Below, one piece after another: positions 31,198 through 39,803 of a stretch of DNA of 41,555 nt (positions within the stretch are counted from its first letter, which is position 1; the number at the start of each line of letters is the position of its first letter). Where the stretch lies: the NCBI GenBank assembly GCA_964580235.1, contig CAZOJY010000018.1:1-41555 (forward strand), in the 5' to 3' direction. A model generated the notes under the pieces. It was not told the DNA's origin, made no database searches, and worked only from the letters and a program-made list of their open reading frames with translations. Both the position numbers and the translations under genes were made by a program. Origin of the DNA: G020348385 sp964580235 (GTDB taxonomy: Bacteria > Acidobacteriota > Aminicenantia > Aminicenantales > Aminicenantaceae).

Positions 31198-31468
31198 GCA
31201 CTTGATGTTTCACGGACGGGAGTGCCCCCATTGCATAGCCATGATGCCCTACGTCGATCGGTTAGAAAAGGAAATAGGAGTGGAAATCGAAAGGCTTGAA
31301 GTTTGGCATAATGAGAAAAATGCTGATTTGATGAGGTCTTACAGACATATCATCGCACCCAAGTGTGGCGGTCAACTTCGCACGCCCACTTTCATGAATA
31401 CAGAAACAAACGATATTATATGCGGAGAAGTTAACTACGAGAAACTAAAAGACTGGGCGACAAAATAA
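31190..31468 (+). CDS. Glutaredoxin/thioredoxin-like protein (CPHC)
   Basis: 92 aa. A thioredoxin fold with the active site CPHC (Cys12, Cys15) near the N terminus and the cis-Pro loop RTPTFMN. There is no signal peptide. Overlap with the upstream disulfide reductase gene points to an electron route from rubredoxin or ferredoxin through the 4Fe-4S reductase to this protein. Its own target is unknown. It is convergent with the lyase gene, with one base between the stop codons. Confidence 0.85.
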   Translation: MNRHLMFHGRECPHCIAMMPYVDRLEKEIGVEIERLEVWHNEKNADLMRSYRHIIAPKCGGQLRTPTFMNTETNDIICGEVNYEKLKDWATK

Positions 31469-31469
31469 A

Positions 31470-32864
31470 TTATAGATTCGGCTCTGTCAATCTTTTCGGA
31501 TCCAATATCTTTTGAATTTCTTTCTCTGTTAGCAACCCTTTTTTTAAGACAATTTCAATCAGCGGTTTGTTTTCAGCGAGGGATTGTTTGGCCATCTCGG
31601 CAGCCTGGGAATACCCGATGTAAGGAGAAAGAGCTGTGGCCAATCCCAAACTCTTTTTAGCATATTCTTCACACATGTCCGTATTCGGTTCGACTCCCTC
31701 TATGCACCGCGTTTTCACCTGATTCAACGAATTGGTAAGAATTTCGATCATAAAACACAAGTTGAATGCGATCACCGGCATCATCACATTAAGTTCCAGT
31801 TGCCCGGCTTGAACTGCCCCGCTCACCGCTTGGTCGCATCCGATGACCTGGTAGCAAACCATGTTCATCATCTCGAGCATGGATGGATTGATCTTTCCCG
31901 GCATAATCGATGAACCTGGGGCTACGGCCGGAAGCCTGATTTCTGCCAATCCCGTTTTTGGCCCGGAGGAGAGCAAACGAAGATCGTTGGCGATACGATT
32001 CATCTCCAGGGCGATATTGCGCAGAGCCGCACTGATCTCAGCCATCGGCCGCATGCTCTGCATGGCTTCCCTCAAGTCTTTGGACCTTTTTAACTTGAGC
32101 CCTGTTAACCTGGAAAGATTTTTTAGCATGTATTCCGTATATCCAGCAGAGGTATTCATCCCGGTTCCTACGGCTGATCCCCCTATTCCCAACTCAAGCA
32201 GAGACCGGGCCGCATGTCCGAGAAATTTCCTGCATCGGGACAATGTAACAGAATAGGCCTGGAACTCCTGTCCTAACCGGATCGGAACTGCATCTTGAAG
32301 ATGAGTCCTTCCGGATTTTAAAATCTTGTCGAACTCTTTAGATTTTGCTTTGAAAGAATTTTCCAAATCTTTAATCGCTTCAAAGAGTTCTTCAAGGAGA
32401 AAAAGAATGGAAAATCTCATTGCTGTAGGGAAAACATCATTCGTGCTCTGTCCCATATTCACATCATCATTCGGGTGTATCAATAGATATTGGCCCCGTT
32501 TACCCCCCAAGATTTCCTCTGCAAGATTAGCTATCACTTCATTGCAATTCATATGGAACGATGTTCCGGCTCCCATTTGAAAGATGTCCACCACAAACTG
32601 ATCTTGATATTTTCCAGCCAAGATTTCATCGCAGGCTTTGACAATAGCATCAGATTTTCTTTTTTCTAATCTTCTGAGTGCATAATTGGCCTGCGCCGCG
32701 GCTTTTTTTATCAAAACTGTCGCCCGCACCATTGTGGGATGGTTTTTAAGACCGCTGATCGGAAAGTTTGTTAAGGCTCTGACCGTTTGGGCACCATAAA
32801 AGGCATCTTCCGGCACAGAAACAACTCCCAAAGTATCTTTTTCCCTTCTCTGTGTTTTTTCCAA
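31470..32864 (-). CDS. Aspartate ammonia-lyase/fumarase superfamily lyase, probably aspartase
   Basis: 464 aa, the length of AspA and FumC. The catalytic SS loop GSSIMPGKINP is intact. The opening RREKDTLGVVSVPEDAFYGAQTVRAL, the GAGTSFHMNCNEVIANLA segment, HPNDDVNMGQSTND, GRTHLQDAVPIRLGQEF and AGQLELNVMMPVI look closer to aspartase than to fumarase (AspA also has GAGTS and LQDAVP), though some fumarase-like positions remain. The enzyme would convert aspartate to fumarate and ammonia reversibly. It is the last gene after panB and panC, with a 27-base gap, which may link it to aspartate supply. Confidence 0.8.
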   Translation of the reverse strand: MEKTQRREKDTLGVVSVPEDAFYGAQTVRALTNFPISGLKNHPTMVRATVLIKKAAAQANYALRRLEKRKSDAIVKACDEILAGKYQDQFVVDIFQMGAGTSFHMNCNEVIANLAEEILGGKRGQYLLIHPNDDVNMGQSTNDVFPTAMRFSILFLLEELFEAIKDLENSFKAKSKEFDKILKSGRTHLQDAVPIRLGQEFQAYSVTLSRCRKFLGHAARSLLELGIGGSAVGTGMNTSAGYTEYMLKNLSRLTGLKLKRSKDLREAMQSMRPMAEISAALRNIALEMNRIANDLRLLSSGPKTGLAEIRLPAVAPGSSIMPGKINPSMLEMMNMVCYQVIGCDQAVSGAVQAGQLELNVMMPVIAFNLCFMIEILTNSLNQVKTRCIEGVEPNTDMCEEYAKKSLGLATALSPYIGYSQAAEMAKQSLAENKPLIEIVLKKGLLTEKEIQKILDPKRLTEPNL

Positions 32865-32891
32865 GATAAAACCCCTTCCTAGATATTTATC

Positions 32892-33743
32892 TCACTCCAG
32901 GTTCTGAATGATCATGTTATCGAGAAGTCTGACTTCACCGAAATAAACAGCAACCAAAATAAACACATTTCTTTCTATTTTATCCAAAGGTTCGAAATTA
33001 TCCAAATCGACAACTGCAAGATAATCGAGTGTTGCCAAAGGCTCTGTGCTAATCAGCCCTTCCATTGCGTTTAAGATAACCCGGGAATCTTTTTCCCCGG
33101 CCTCAATCAGTCGCTTGGCTTTCTTCAAGCTTCTTATCAAACATAAGGCCGCTTTTCTCTCATTCTGACTAAGATAGACATTCCGGGAGCTGAGAGCCAG
33201 GCCGTCTTTTTCCCTGATGATCGGGAGAACTTGGAGATCTACATCCAGGTTGAGATCTTGGACCATTTTCTGTAGAATCACTGCCTGCTGGGCATCCTTC
33301 TGGCCAAAAAAAGCAACATCCGGCTGCACAATGATAAACAGCTTCAACACAACCGTGCATACCCCTTTGAAATGTCCCGGCCGGGATTGTCCTTCGAATT
33401 TGTCCTGCAGCTCCTCCACTTCCACATAGGTTTTAAATCCCTCCGGATACATCTCCTGAGCATCAGGAATAAACAAAATATTGACTCCTAATTCTTCCAA
33501 TAATGCAGAATCCCTTTCCAGGTCCCGAGGATAGGTCTTGAAGTCCTCGTGGGGACCGAATTGGGTGGGATTGACAAATATACTCACTACCGAACAATCC
33601 GTCCTGCGCAGAGATTCCTTCACAAGGCTCAAATGCCCCTCATGGAGGAAACCCATCGTCGGCACAAAACCAACACTCATTCCCTGCGATTTCTTTTTTT
33701 TGACGGCCGCTTTAACTGCGGCAATTCTTGATATAACATCCAC
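32892..33743 (-). CDS. panC: Pantothenate synthetase
   Basis: 283 aa, normal PanC length. It condenses pantoate with beta-alanine using ATP. The nucleotide-binding VPTMGFLHEGHLSLV, IFVNPTQFGPHEDFKTYPRD, FGQKDAQQAVILQKMVQDLNL and SSRNVYLS motifs are all seen. It starts five bases after panB. The usual third gene, panD (aspartate decarboxylase, which makes beta-alanine), is missing from the operon. Confidence 0.96.
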   Translation of the reverse strand: MDVISRIAAVKAAVKKKKSQGMSVGFVPTMGFLHEGHLSLVKESLRRTDCSVVSIFVNPTQFGPHEDFKTYPRDLERDSALLEELGVNILFIPDAQEMYPEGFKTYVEVEELQDKFEGQSRPGHFKGVCTVVLKLFIIVQPDVAFFGQKDAQQAVILQKMVQDLNLDVDLQVLPIIREKDGLALSSRNVYLSQNERKAALCLIRSLKKAKRLIEAGEKDSRVILNAMEGLISTEPLATLDYLAVVDLDNFEPLDKIERNVFILVAVYFGEVRLLDNMIIQNLE

Positions 33744-33748
33744 GTTAT

Positions 33749-34615
33749 CTACTCGCTGTCCTCTTTTAAAATTTGCTCCAAGACATTTTTCTTTTTTATG
33801 TGATAAGAATGGCGGTCATCGGGAAATTTTCCCTCTTTGACCTCTTCTACATACTCCTTTATGGCCTTGTTCAGGATGCTGTGAATATCGGTATATCGTT
33901 TGACAAACTTGGGAAGATATCCGTTTGCATATCCGACGAGGTCATGAAATACCAATATTTGACCATCACAGTATGGCCCAGCTCCGATGCCTATTGTTGG
34001 AATGGTTGTTATCGATGTGATTTCCCTTGCCAGCTCCAACGGTATGCATTCCAGAACAATGCTAAAAACACCCGCCTTCTCCAAATTCTTGGCATCTTTA
34101 ATAATTTGTTTTGCCTCACTCACTCCCTTCCCTTTAACCTTGAATTGGCCGAGATGATATATGGATTGGGGAGTCAATCCCACATGTCCCATAACAGGTA
34201 TTTCGGCATCAATAAGGGTTTCGACAAGCTTCAGCCTTTTTTTTGCGGCTCCTTCTATCTTGACGGCCTGGGCTCCTGCTTCCTTCAGGAAACGCGAAGC
34301 ATTTCGAACTGTCTCATCCACGGACATATGGAAGGAAAAGTAAGGCATATCCCCCACGATCAGAGGCCGTTGAGCAGCCCTCGCCACAGCTTTTGTATGA
34401 TGGATCATTTCCTCCATTGTCACAGGAATGGTATTTTCGTAACCCAGAACGACCATTCCCAATGAATCTCCGACAAGGATCACATCTATACCAGCCTCAT
34501 CAACAATTCTAGCCGTGGGAAAATCATATGCCGTTATGGCGGCGATCTTTTCCCCCCGTTGTTTTTTTGTGTAAAGATGCGGGATAGTGATTTTTGAGAT
34601 TTTATCTTCAGACAT
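33749..34615 (-). CDS. panB: 3-methyl-2-oxobutanoate hydroxymethyltransferase
   Basis: 288 aa. PanB transfers a hydroxymethyl group from 5,10-methylene-tetrahydrofolate to 2-oxoisovalerate, the first step to pantoate. Motifs: ITAYDFPTARIVDEAGIDVILVGDSLGMVVLGYENT, VGDMPYFSFHMS, VKIEGA, GHVGLTPQS and GIGAGPYCDGQILVFHD. The ribosome site is AAAGGA. It lies between a deoxynucleoside kinase gene (62-base gap) and panC. Confidence 0.96.
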   Translation of the reverse strand: MSEDKISKITIPHLYTKKQRGEKIAAITAYDFPTARIVDEAGIDVILVGDSLGMVVLGYENTIPVTMEEMIHHTKAVARAAQRPLIVGDMPYFSFHMSVDETVRNASRFLKEAGAQAVKIEGAAKKRLKLVETLIDAEIPVMGHVGLTPQSIYHLGQFKVKGKGVSEAKQIIKDAKNLEKAGVFSIVLECIPLELAREITSITTIPTIGIGAGPYCDGQILVFHDLVGYANGYLPKFVKRYTDIHSILNKAIKEYVEEVKEGKFPDDRHSYHIKKKNVLEQILKEDSE

Positions 34616-34677
34616 TTTAATCCTTTCTCCCCATCTCGCCTATTAATCTATCGAGATTGAGGTAAAGTTTATTTCTA

Positions 34678-35343
34678 TTATTTATTGCTTTTGTTGGTTT
34701 TGCTGAGCGGCACGTAGAACAAGGGGCTTTTTTTCATCTGCTTAATCTTATCGATAAGATCAAGGATGTCCTCCTCCCTGTCAAAATCCAGTTCATCTGC
34801 TCTCACTACGAGCAGGGGCGCCGCCTGATAATTAAAGAAAAAATAGTCAAAGGCGCCCAGAACATCCTCCAAATATTTTTCGGCAATATTCTTTTCTAAT
34901 TCTGAGCCTTCTTTATTGATTTTCCTCAGTAACGTCGGCAGGGATATTTGAAGATATATGACAAGGTCTGGTTTGGCAACTCTCTCGGTTAATATACTAT
35001 AGATCCTCTCGTAAACAACGAGCTCATCATCTGTCAGAGTTTGATAAGCATAAATTTTGTCTTTTTCGAACATATAATCACAAATGACTCTTTCTTCGAA
35101 AAGATCCCTCTGGAGAAGTCTAGACTGCTGGTGGTATCTGTTTACCAGAAAAACCAGCTGGGCAAGAAAGGCAGCACCCTCGAGTTCATCATAAAAGTCT
35201 TTGATGTATGGATTTTCCAACCGGTCAAAGATTACTTTTCCTCCTATTTTCTGGGCCAGGATGTTTGCCAATCGGGTTTTTCCGGATTTTATGATCCCCT
35301 CAACAGCAATGTGTCTATAGGGAATATCCTGCTTCATTATCAT
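34678..35343 (-). CDS. Deoxynucleoside kinase family protein
   Basis: 221 aa. The P-loop is VEGIIKSGKTRLA, followed by DRLENPYIKDFY, the DYMFEKDKIYAY lid/base-binding motif and DLVIYLQISLPTLLRKI, as in bacterial deoxyguanosine/deoxyadenosine kinases. The family phosphorylates deoxynucleosides for salvage. The start context has two nearby ATGs (35343 and 35337). It leads a minus-strand operon with panB and panC; the functional connection is not obvious. Confidence 0.82.
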   Translation of the reverse strand: MIMKQDIPYRHIAVEGIIKSGKTRLANILAQKIGGKVIFDRLENPYIKDFYDELEGAAFLAQLVFLVNRYHQQSRLLQRDLFEERVICDYMFEKDKIYAYQTLTDDELVVYERIYSILTERVAKPDLVIYLQISLPTLLRKINKEGSELEKNIAEKYLEDVLGAFDYFFFNYQAAPLLVVRADELDFDREEDILDLIDKIKQMKKSPLFYVPLSKTNKSNK

Positions 35344-35525
35344 TGCCTAAAATTACACCTGTCCGCCCATTTAAAACTCTGTTTTCGGAACAGCTTAAAA
35401 ATAGCGAATAATTACGGATAAGTCAAACAATTAAAAAGAGTACGTTCCCCGAGATATCGATTCGGCAAGGACAGGCTTGTACCTTATGCAACATCTTGAA
35501 ATCTTCAGCTAGATTGGTATTATTT

Positions 35526-35738
35526 CTATCTGTCCGGAGGAGACACTTTCTTTTCCAACGGGATAACGATCCAGGCAACAACATAAAAAATCAACATCGG
35601 GAATATTGCGGTTACCAAGGCAAGCGCCACAAATATAAGTCGGACAAGAGTGATGTCAATATCAAAATACTCCCCAAATCCTGCACAAACACCGCCGATC
35701 ATTTTATCCTTTTCCAAACGGGTAAGCTTTTTTGCCAT
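35526..35738 (-). CDS. PspC-domain membrane protein
   Basis: 70 aa from the ATG at 35738, which has a GGAGAGG ribosome site; an in-frame ATG at 35786 lacks one. The PspC motif DKMIGGVCAGFGEYFDIDITLVRLIFVALAL is present, followed by a second hydrophobic segment (FPMLIFYVVAWIVIPL). PspC proteins sit in the inner membrane and take part in envelope stress responses. The gene stands alone here. Confidence 0.88.
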   Translation of the reverse strand: MAKKLTRLEKDKMIGGVCAGFGEYFDIDITLVRLIFVALALVTAIFPMLIFYVVAWIVIPLEKKVSPPDR

Positions 35739-35807
35739 TTTTGCCTCTCCATATAGATCTACGAAAATTCTTGAGAAACGGTTCAATTACCTCAAGAACT
35801 CATTTAA

Positions 35808-35842
35808 CCTGGACTATTCATAGAGCTCATGAATAATGCAGG
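35808..35842. repeat. Palindromic repeat, hairpin copy
   Basis: CCTGGACTATTCAT (35808-35821) and ATGAATAATGCAGG (35829-35842) form a 14-base stem with two mismatches and a 7-base loop. It lies between the end of the ALDH7 gene and the start of the PspC gene, and is one of the clearest members of the repeat family. Confidence 0.65.
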
Positions 35843-35933
35843 CTCACTCATATATAATGTTTTGCTGATTCGGGAAATGATCTTCTTCAGGTAATTCCCC
35901 TAATATCACCAGAGTGGGCGACTTTTGGAACCA

Positions 35934-37457
35934 TCAATCCCCGAATTTTATTCCCTGTGCCAGTGGAAGCTCCCTGGACCAGTTGATTGTGTTGGTCTGC
36001 CTACGCATGTAACCTTTCCATGCATCAGAGCCAGACTCTCTTCCCCCACCCGTTTCCTTCTCTCCTCCAAAAGCTCCGCCTATCTCTGCTCCAGAAGTTC
36101 CGATATTAACGTTAGCAATCCCGCAATCCGACCCTTCATGGGAAAGAAATTTTTCAGCTGTCAAAAGATTTGTAGTGAAAACAGCACTGGATAATCCCTG
36201 TGGAACCTCATTATGCAGCCGGATAGCCTCCTCTATGTCCTGATACTCCATCATATAAAGAATTGGAGCAAAAGTTTCGATATGAACGATTCCTGTTTGT
36301 CCGGGCATCTTTACGATTGTGGGTTCGACAAACTGTTCGCCAAGATCCAAAAGGCGATTTCCGCCAAAAAGGACTTCCCCCCCCTGCTCTTTTGCCTTCT
36401 CAAGGGCTTCCAGCATGTTTTTAACCGCTCCCTTTGTTACCAGAGGTCCCATCAGGATGCCTTCCTTCATCGGATTGCCTATTGTTACCTGTTTGTAGGC
36501 ACGAATGATTTTCTCAGTTAATTCAGAGGCAATGGACTTGTGCATGATAATACGGCGCGTTGAAGTGCAGCGCTGACCCGCCGTTCCCACTGCTCCAAAA
36601 AGAATGGTGCGCACGGCCATTTCAAGGTCTGCATCCTCGGCCACGATGATGGCATTATTGCCTCCCAGCTCCAGTATAGTGCGTCCGAAACGTCTCGCTA
36701 CAGCTTCGGAGACACGGCGACCCATTCGGGTCGACCCGGTAAAAGAAATGAGCCGGAGCCTCGAATCGTTTATCATTCTTTCGCCTATGACCGCTCCTCT
36801 CCCGATGGTGATGTTAAATATGCCTTTGAGGCCATGATCGGCCATAACTTGATTCGCGATGTGCTGAACAGCGATAGCTGTCAGGGGTGTATCCGAGGAT
36901 GGCTTCCACAGAGTCGTATCTCCACAGACAGCAGCGATCGCAGCATTCCAGGCCCAAACCGCCACAGGGAAATTGAATGCTGTGATGACGCCGATGGCTC
37001 CCAGAGGATGCCACTGCTCGTACATCCTGTGAGCCGGGCGTTCTGAGTGCATGCTCAGGCCATAAAGCTGGCGGGAAAGCCCGATAGCAAAATCGCAGAT
37101 GTCGATCATCTCCTGAACTTCACCATGACCCTCGGCCTTTATCTTCCCCATCTCGAGTGTAACCAAGTCTCCCAGAAGCTCTTTTTTTTCTCGCAAAGCT
37201 TCGCCTAGATCCCTCATAACAAGCCCTCTTTTTGGGGCGGGAATCATTCTCCAGGTTTTATAACTTTCCACTGCCGCTCTCATGACCTGATCGTAGGTTT
37301 TTTCCGTCGCTTGGATCACTCTGGCTATAGGTTCAGCAGTCGTCGGATTATATGAAACAATCTCTTCACCTGCAGAATCCTCATACCAATCATCCGGACC
37401 GGCGCAGGCACCGATATTAACATCCTTAATTCGAAGTTTTTCGAGTATTCCCTTCAT
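35934..37457 (-). CDS. Aldehyde dehydrogenase, ALDH7-like (aminoadipate-semialdehyde/piperideine-6-carboxylate dehydrogenase type)
   Basis: 507 aa. Substrate/cofactor motifs include ITAFNFPVAVWAWN, SFTGSTRMGRRV, LELGGNNAIIV and the catalytic Cys in TAGQRCTSTRR. The C-terminal GGEKETGGGRESGSDAWKGYMRRQTNTINW block is characteristic of ALDH7A1/antiquitin-type enzymes, which oxidise alpha-aminoadipate semialdehyde in lysine breakdown, though other aldehydes are used. It starts 17 bases after the P5C dehydrogenase gene, so both amino acid semialdehydes may be handled together. Confidence 0.88.
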   Translation of the reverse strand: MKGILEKLRIKDVNIGACAGPDDWYEDSAGEEIVSYNPTTAEPIARVIQATEKTYDQVMRAAVESYKTWRMIPAPKRGLVMRDLGEALREKKELLGDLVTLEMGKIKAEGHGEVQEMIDICDFAIGLSRQLYGLSMHSERPAHRMYEQWHPLGAIGVITAFNFPVAVWAWNAAIAAVCGDTTLWKPSSDTPLTAIAVQHIANQVMADHGLKGIFNITIGRGAVIGERMINDSRLRLISFTGSTRMGRRVSEAVARRFGRTILELGGNNAIIVAEDADLEMAVRTILFGAVGTAGQRCTSTRRIIMHKSIASELTEKIIRAYKQVTIGNPMKEGILMGPLVTKGAVKNMLEALEKAKEQGGEVLFGGNRLLDLGEQFVEPTIVKMPGQTGIVHIETFAPILYMMEYQDIEEAIRLHNEVPQGLSSAVFTTNLLTAEKFLSHEGSDCGIANVNIGTSGAEIGGAFGGEKETGGGRESGSDAWKGYMRRQTNTINWSRELPLAQGIKFGD

Positions 37458-37474
37458 GAATCAGTCCTTTCTCT

Positions 37475-39103
37475 TTATTCTTCATCCAAAAACGGATAAC
37501 GATAATCTCTGGGAGGATTTAAGTTTTCTTTAATAGTTCGAGTGCTGACCCAGCGAAGCAGATTGAGATAAGAACCGGCTTTGTCGTTTGTGCCTGATCC
37601 CCGGGCTCCGCCGAAAGGCTGCTGTCCGACCACAGCTCCAGTGGGTTTATCATTGATATAAAAATTTCCCGCTGAATGGCGGAGGACATTAAAAGCTTTT
37701 CCGATGGCTTTTCTGTCGTTGGCAAAGATGGACCCGGTCAAGGCATACTGAGATGTTGTATCGCACAACGCAAGAGTCTCATCGAATTCACTCTCTGGAT
37801 AGACATAAACAGCAAGGACAGGCCCAAATATCTCTTCTTCCATAAGCTTGAACCTGGGATTTGTGGTGACAATTACAGTGGGTTCGATGAAATACCCTTT
37901 GGAATCATCAAAACCGCCTCCTGTGATGATTTCCGCCTCGCTCGAGTTTTTCGCATATTCTATATATTCCACAATGCTGCCAAAGGCAGGTTTATCGATC
38001 ACGGCTCCCATATAATTCGAAAAATCAGTGATATCTCCCATTTTAATCGTTTTTATGTTATCCAATAGATTATCTCTCAAAACAGGCCATAAATTCTGAG
38101 GGATGTAGGCTCTGCTGACTGCAGAACACTTCTGACCTTGATATTCGAATGCCCCTCTGACCAGGGCAGCAGCCACACCCTTGACTTCCGCCGAAGCATG
38201 AACAAATACAAAGTCCTTCCCGCCCGTTTCACCCACAATTCTTGGATAAGACCGGTAATTCCTGATGTTTCCCCCGATCATTTTCCACATCGATTGGAAA
38301 ACATCGGTGCTCCCGGTGAAATGGACTCCTGCAAGATCCTGTTTTTCCAGAACTGGATCCCCCACATATTTTCCTGGACCAGGGATAAAGTTAATCACCC
38401 CGTCGGGCAATCCGGCCTCTTTCCACAGCTGCGTACAATAGTAAGCTGAATACACGGCAGAGGAAGCGGGTTTCCAGAGGACCACATTTCCCATCATAGC
38501 TGGAGACGTAGGAAGGTTTCCGGCAATAGAGGTGAAATTGAAGGGTGTCACTGCGAACACAAATCCCTCAAGAGCCCTGTATTCCAGGTAATTCCAGCTT
38601 CGACTCGAAGAATCAGGCTGTTCGGAATAAATCTGGTTCATGTAATATGGATTAAAACGGTAAAAATCTATCAACTCACAGGCTGCATCAATTTCGGCCT
38701 GGTGGGGAGTTTTAGACTGCCCCAGCATGGTTGCTGCATTCAGTATGTCCCGATATTTTGTGGACAACAGCTCGGCAGCCCTCAAAAATATGGAAGCCCG
38801 CGCAACCCAATCCATTTCAGACCAATCTTTCCAGGCTTTTTTTGCTGCTGTCACGGCCTTCTCGATTTCTTCCGGGCCGGCCTTGTGATATCGGCCCAGA
38901 AGATGATGATGGTCGTGGGGACAACGGCAGTCCGCCAAGTTGCCGGTTTTTATTTCTTTTCCCCCGATTATCAAAGGAATCTCCAATGTTTCACTGAGCA
39001 TTTTTTTTATCCGCGCCTTCAAAACCGCTTTCTCTGGAGATCCTGGTGCATAGCTGAATACAGGTTCATTCGAAGGAAGTGGGGCCTTCACCACACCATT
39101 CAT
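37475..39103 (-). CDS. pruA: L-glutamate gamma-semialdehyde (pyrroline-5-carboxylate) dehydrogenase
   Basis: 542 aa, ALDH4-type length. It oxidises glutamate semialdehyde to glutamate with NAD, the last step of proline and ornithine breakdown. Motifs are TPFNFTSIAGNLP, HFTGSTDVFQSMW, VGETGGKDFVFVH, the catalytic GQKCSAVSR and QQPFGGARGSGTNDKAG. The N-terminal RIKKMLSETLEIPLIIGGKEIKTG also fits ALDH4A1. The ribosome site is AAAGGAGG. No proline dehydrogenase is nearby. Confidence 0.93.
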   Translation of the reverse strand: MNGVVKAPLPSNEPVFSYAPGSPEKAVLKARIKKMLSETLEIPLIIGGKEIKTGNLADCRCPHDHHHLLGRYHKAGPEEIEKAVTAAKKAWKDWSEMDWVARASIFLRAAELLSTKYRDILNAATMLGQSKTPHQAEIDAACELIDFYRFNPYYMNQIYSEQPDSSSRSWNYLEYRALEGFVFAVTPFNFTSIAGNLPTSPAMMGNVVLWKPASSAVYSAYYCTQLWKEAGLPDGVINFIPGPGKYVGDPVLEKQDLAGVHFTGSTDVFQSMWKMIGGNIRNYRSYPRIVGETGGKDFVFVHASAEVKGVAAALVRGAFEYQGQKCSAVSRAYIPQNLWPVLRDNLLDNIKTIKMGDITDFSNYMGAVIDKPAFGSIVEYIEYAKNSSEAEIITGGGFDDSKGYFIEPTVIVTTNPRFKLMEEEIFGPVLAVYVYPESEFDETLALCDTTSQYALTGSIFANDRKAIGKAFNVLRHSAGNFYINDKPTGAVVGQQPFGGARGSGTNDKAGSYLNLLRWVSTRTIKENLNPPRDYRYPFLDEE

Positions 39104-39134
39104 ATCACTTGCCTCCTTTTTTTTATGATCTAAT

Positions 39135-39140
39135 ATTATA
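39135..39140 (-). promoter_or_regulatory. Possible -10 element for the aldehyde dehydrogenase operon
   Basis: TATAAT on the minus strand, 31 bases before the pruA ATG; no good -35 is seen at 17 bases. It lies in the 115-base gap after the HD-domain gene. Confidence 0.35.
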
Positions 39141-39218
39141 CATCAAAGCAAAACTTTCTTCACACATTTCTCGTGCGGGAAGCTTTCCCTGATGAATCTT
39201 ACGTCTTACATTAATTTG

Positions 39219-39764
39219 TCAGAGGCCCAGATCCTTATCAATGCCCTGCATGGCTTCCAAACAAATGCTGATGAAATCATCCAAATCCATACCGATATTT
39301 TCGATCTGTTCAATATCTTTACGTCTGGCTCCCCGCGCAAAACTCTTCTCCTTGTACCTCCGTTTCACAAAACCAAGATCCACTTCTTTGAGCTTTTTGC
39401 TGGGATGCATAAGAGTGGCCGCAATGATCAAACCCGTGAGAGGATCGATAGAAAAAATGGACCATTCCATCTCATTCTGACATTCCACCTGACCGGCATG
39501 AGCCTGAACTGTTCGAATAATCTCACTGTCGACTTCTTTCCCCTCCAAGATTTTGACCGTTTCAGTGGTATGCCGTTCCGGGCTTTTTTCTGTGATTTCA
39601 TAGTCAAGATCATGGAGAATCCCTGCCAGCCCCCATTTTTCCTCATCTTGATTGAGTCTTCTTGCCATGGCCCTCATACAGGCTTCTACTGCCAAACAAT
39701 GTTTGATAAGATTTTTGTTTTTCAGATAATCTTTCAACAGCTCTAGGGCTTCTTCTCTATTCAT
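39219..39764 (-). CDS. HD-domain (HDIG-type) hydrolase-like protein
   Basis: 181 aa. An HD phosphohydrolase fold: His20 in KHCLAVEACMRAMA, the LAGILHDLDYE metal motif, HTTETVKIL and VQAHAG. Such small HDIG proteins are predicted metal-dependent phosphohydrolases, many with unknown nucleotide or phosphate substrates. It has an AAGGAGGTGA ribosome site, lies 39 bases behind the PQQ-propeller gene and precedes pruA. Confidence 0.85.
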   Translation of the reverse strand: MNREEALELLKDYLKNKNLIKHCLAVEACMRAMARRLNQDEEKWGLAGILHDLDYEITEKSPERHTTETVKILEGKEVDSEIIRTVQAHAGQVECQNEMEWSIFSIDPLTGLIIAATLMHPSKKLKEVDLGFVKRRYKEKSFARGARRKDIEQIENIGMDLDDFISICLEAMQGIDKDLGL

Positions 39765-39803
39765 CTCTTCACCTCCTTAGTATTTATATAGATCTGTGCT
39801 ATT

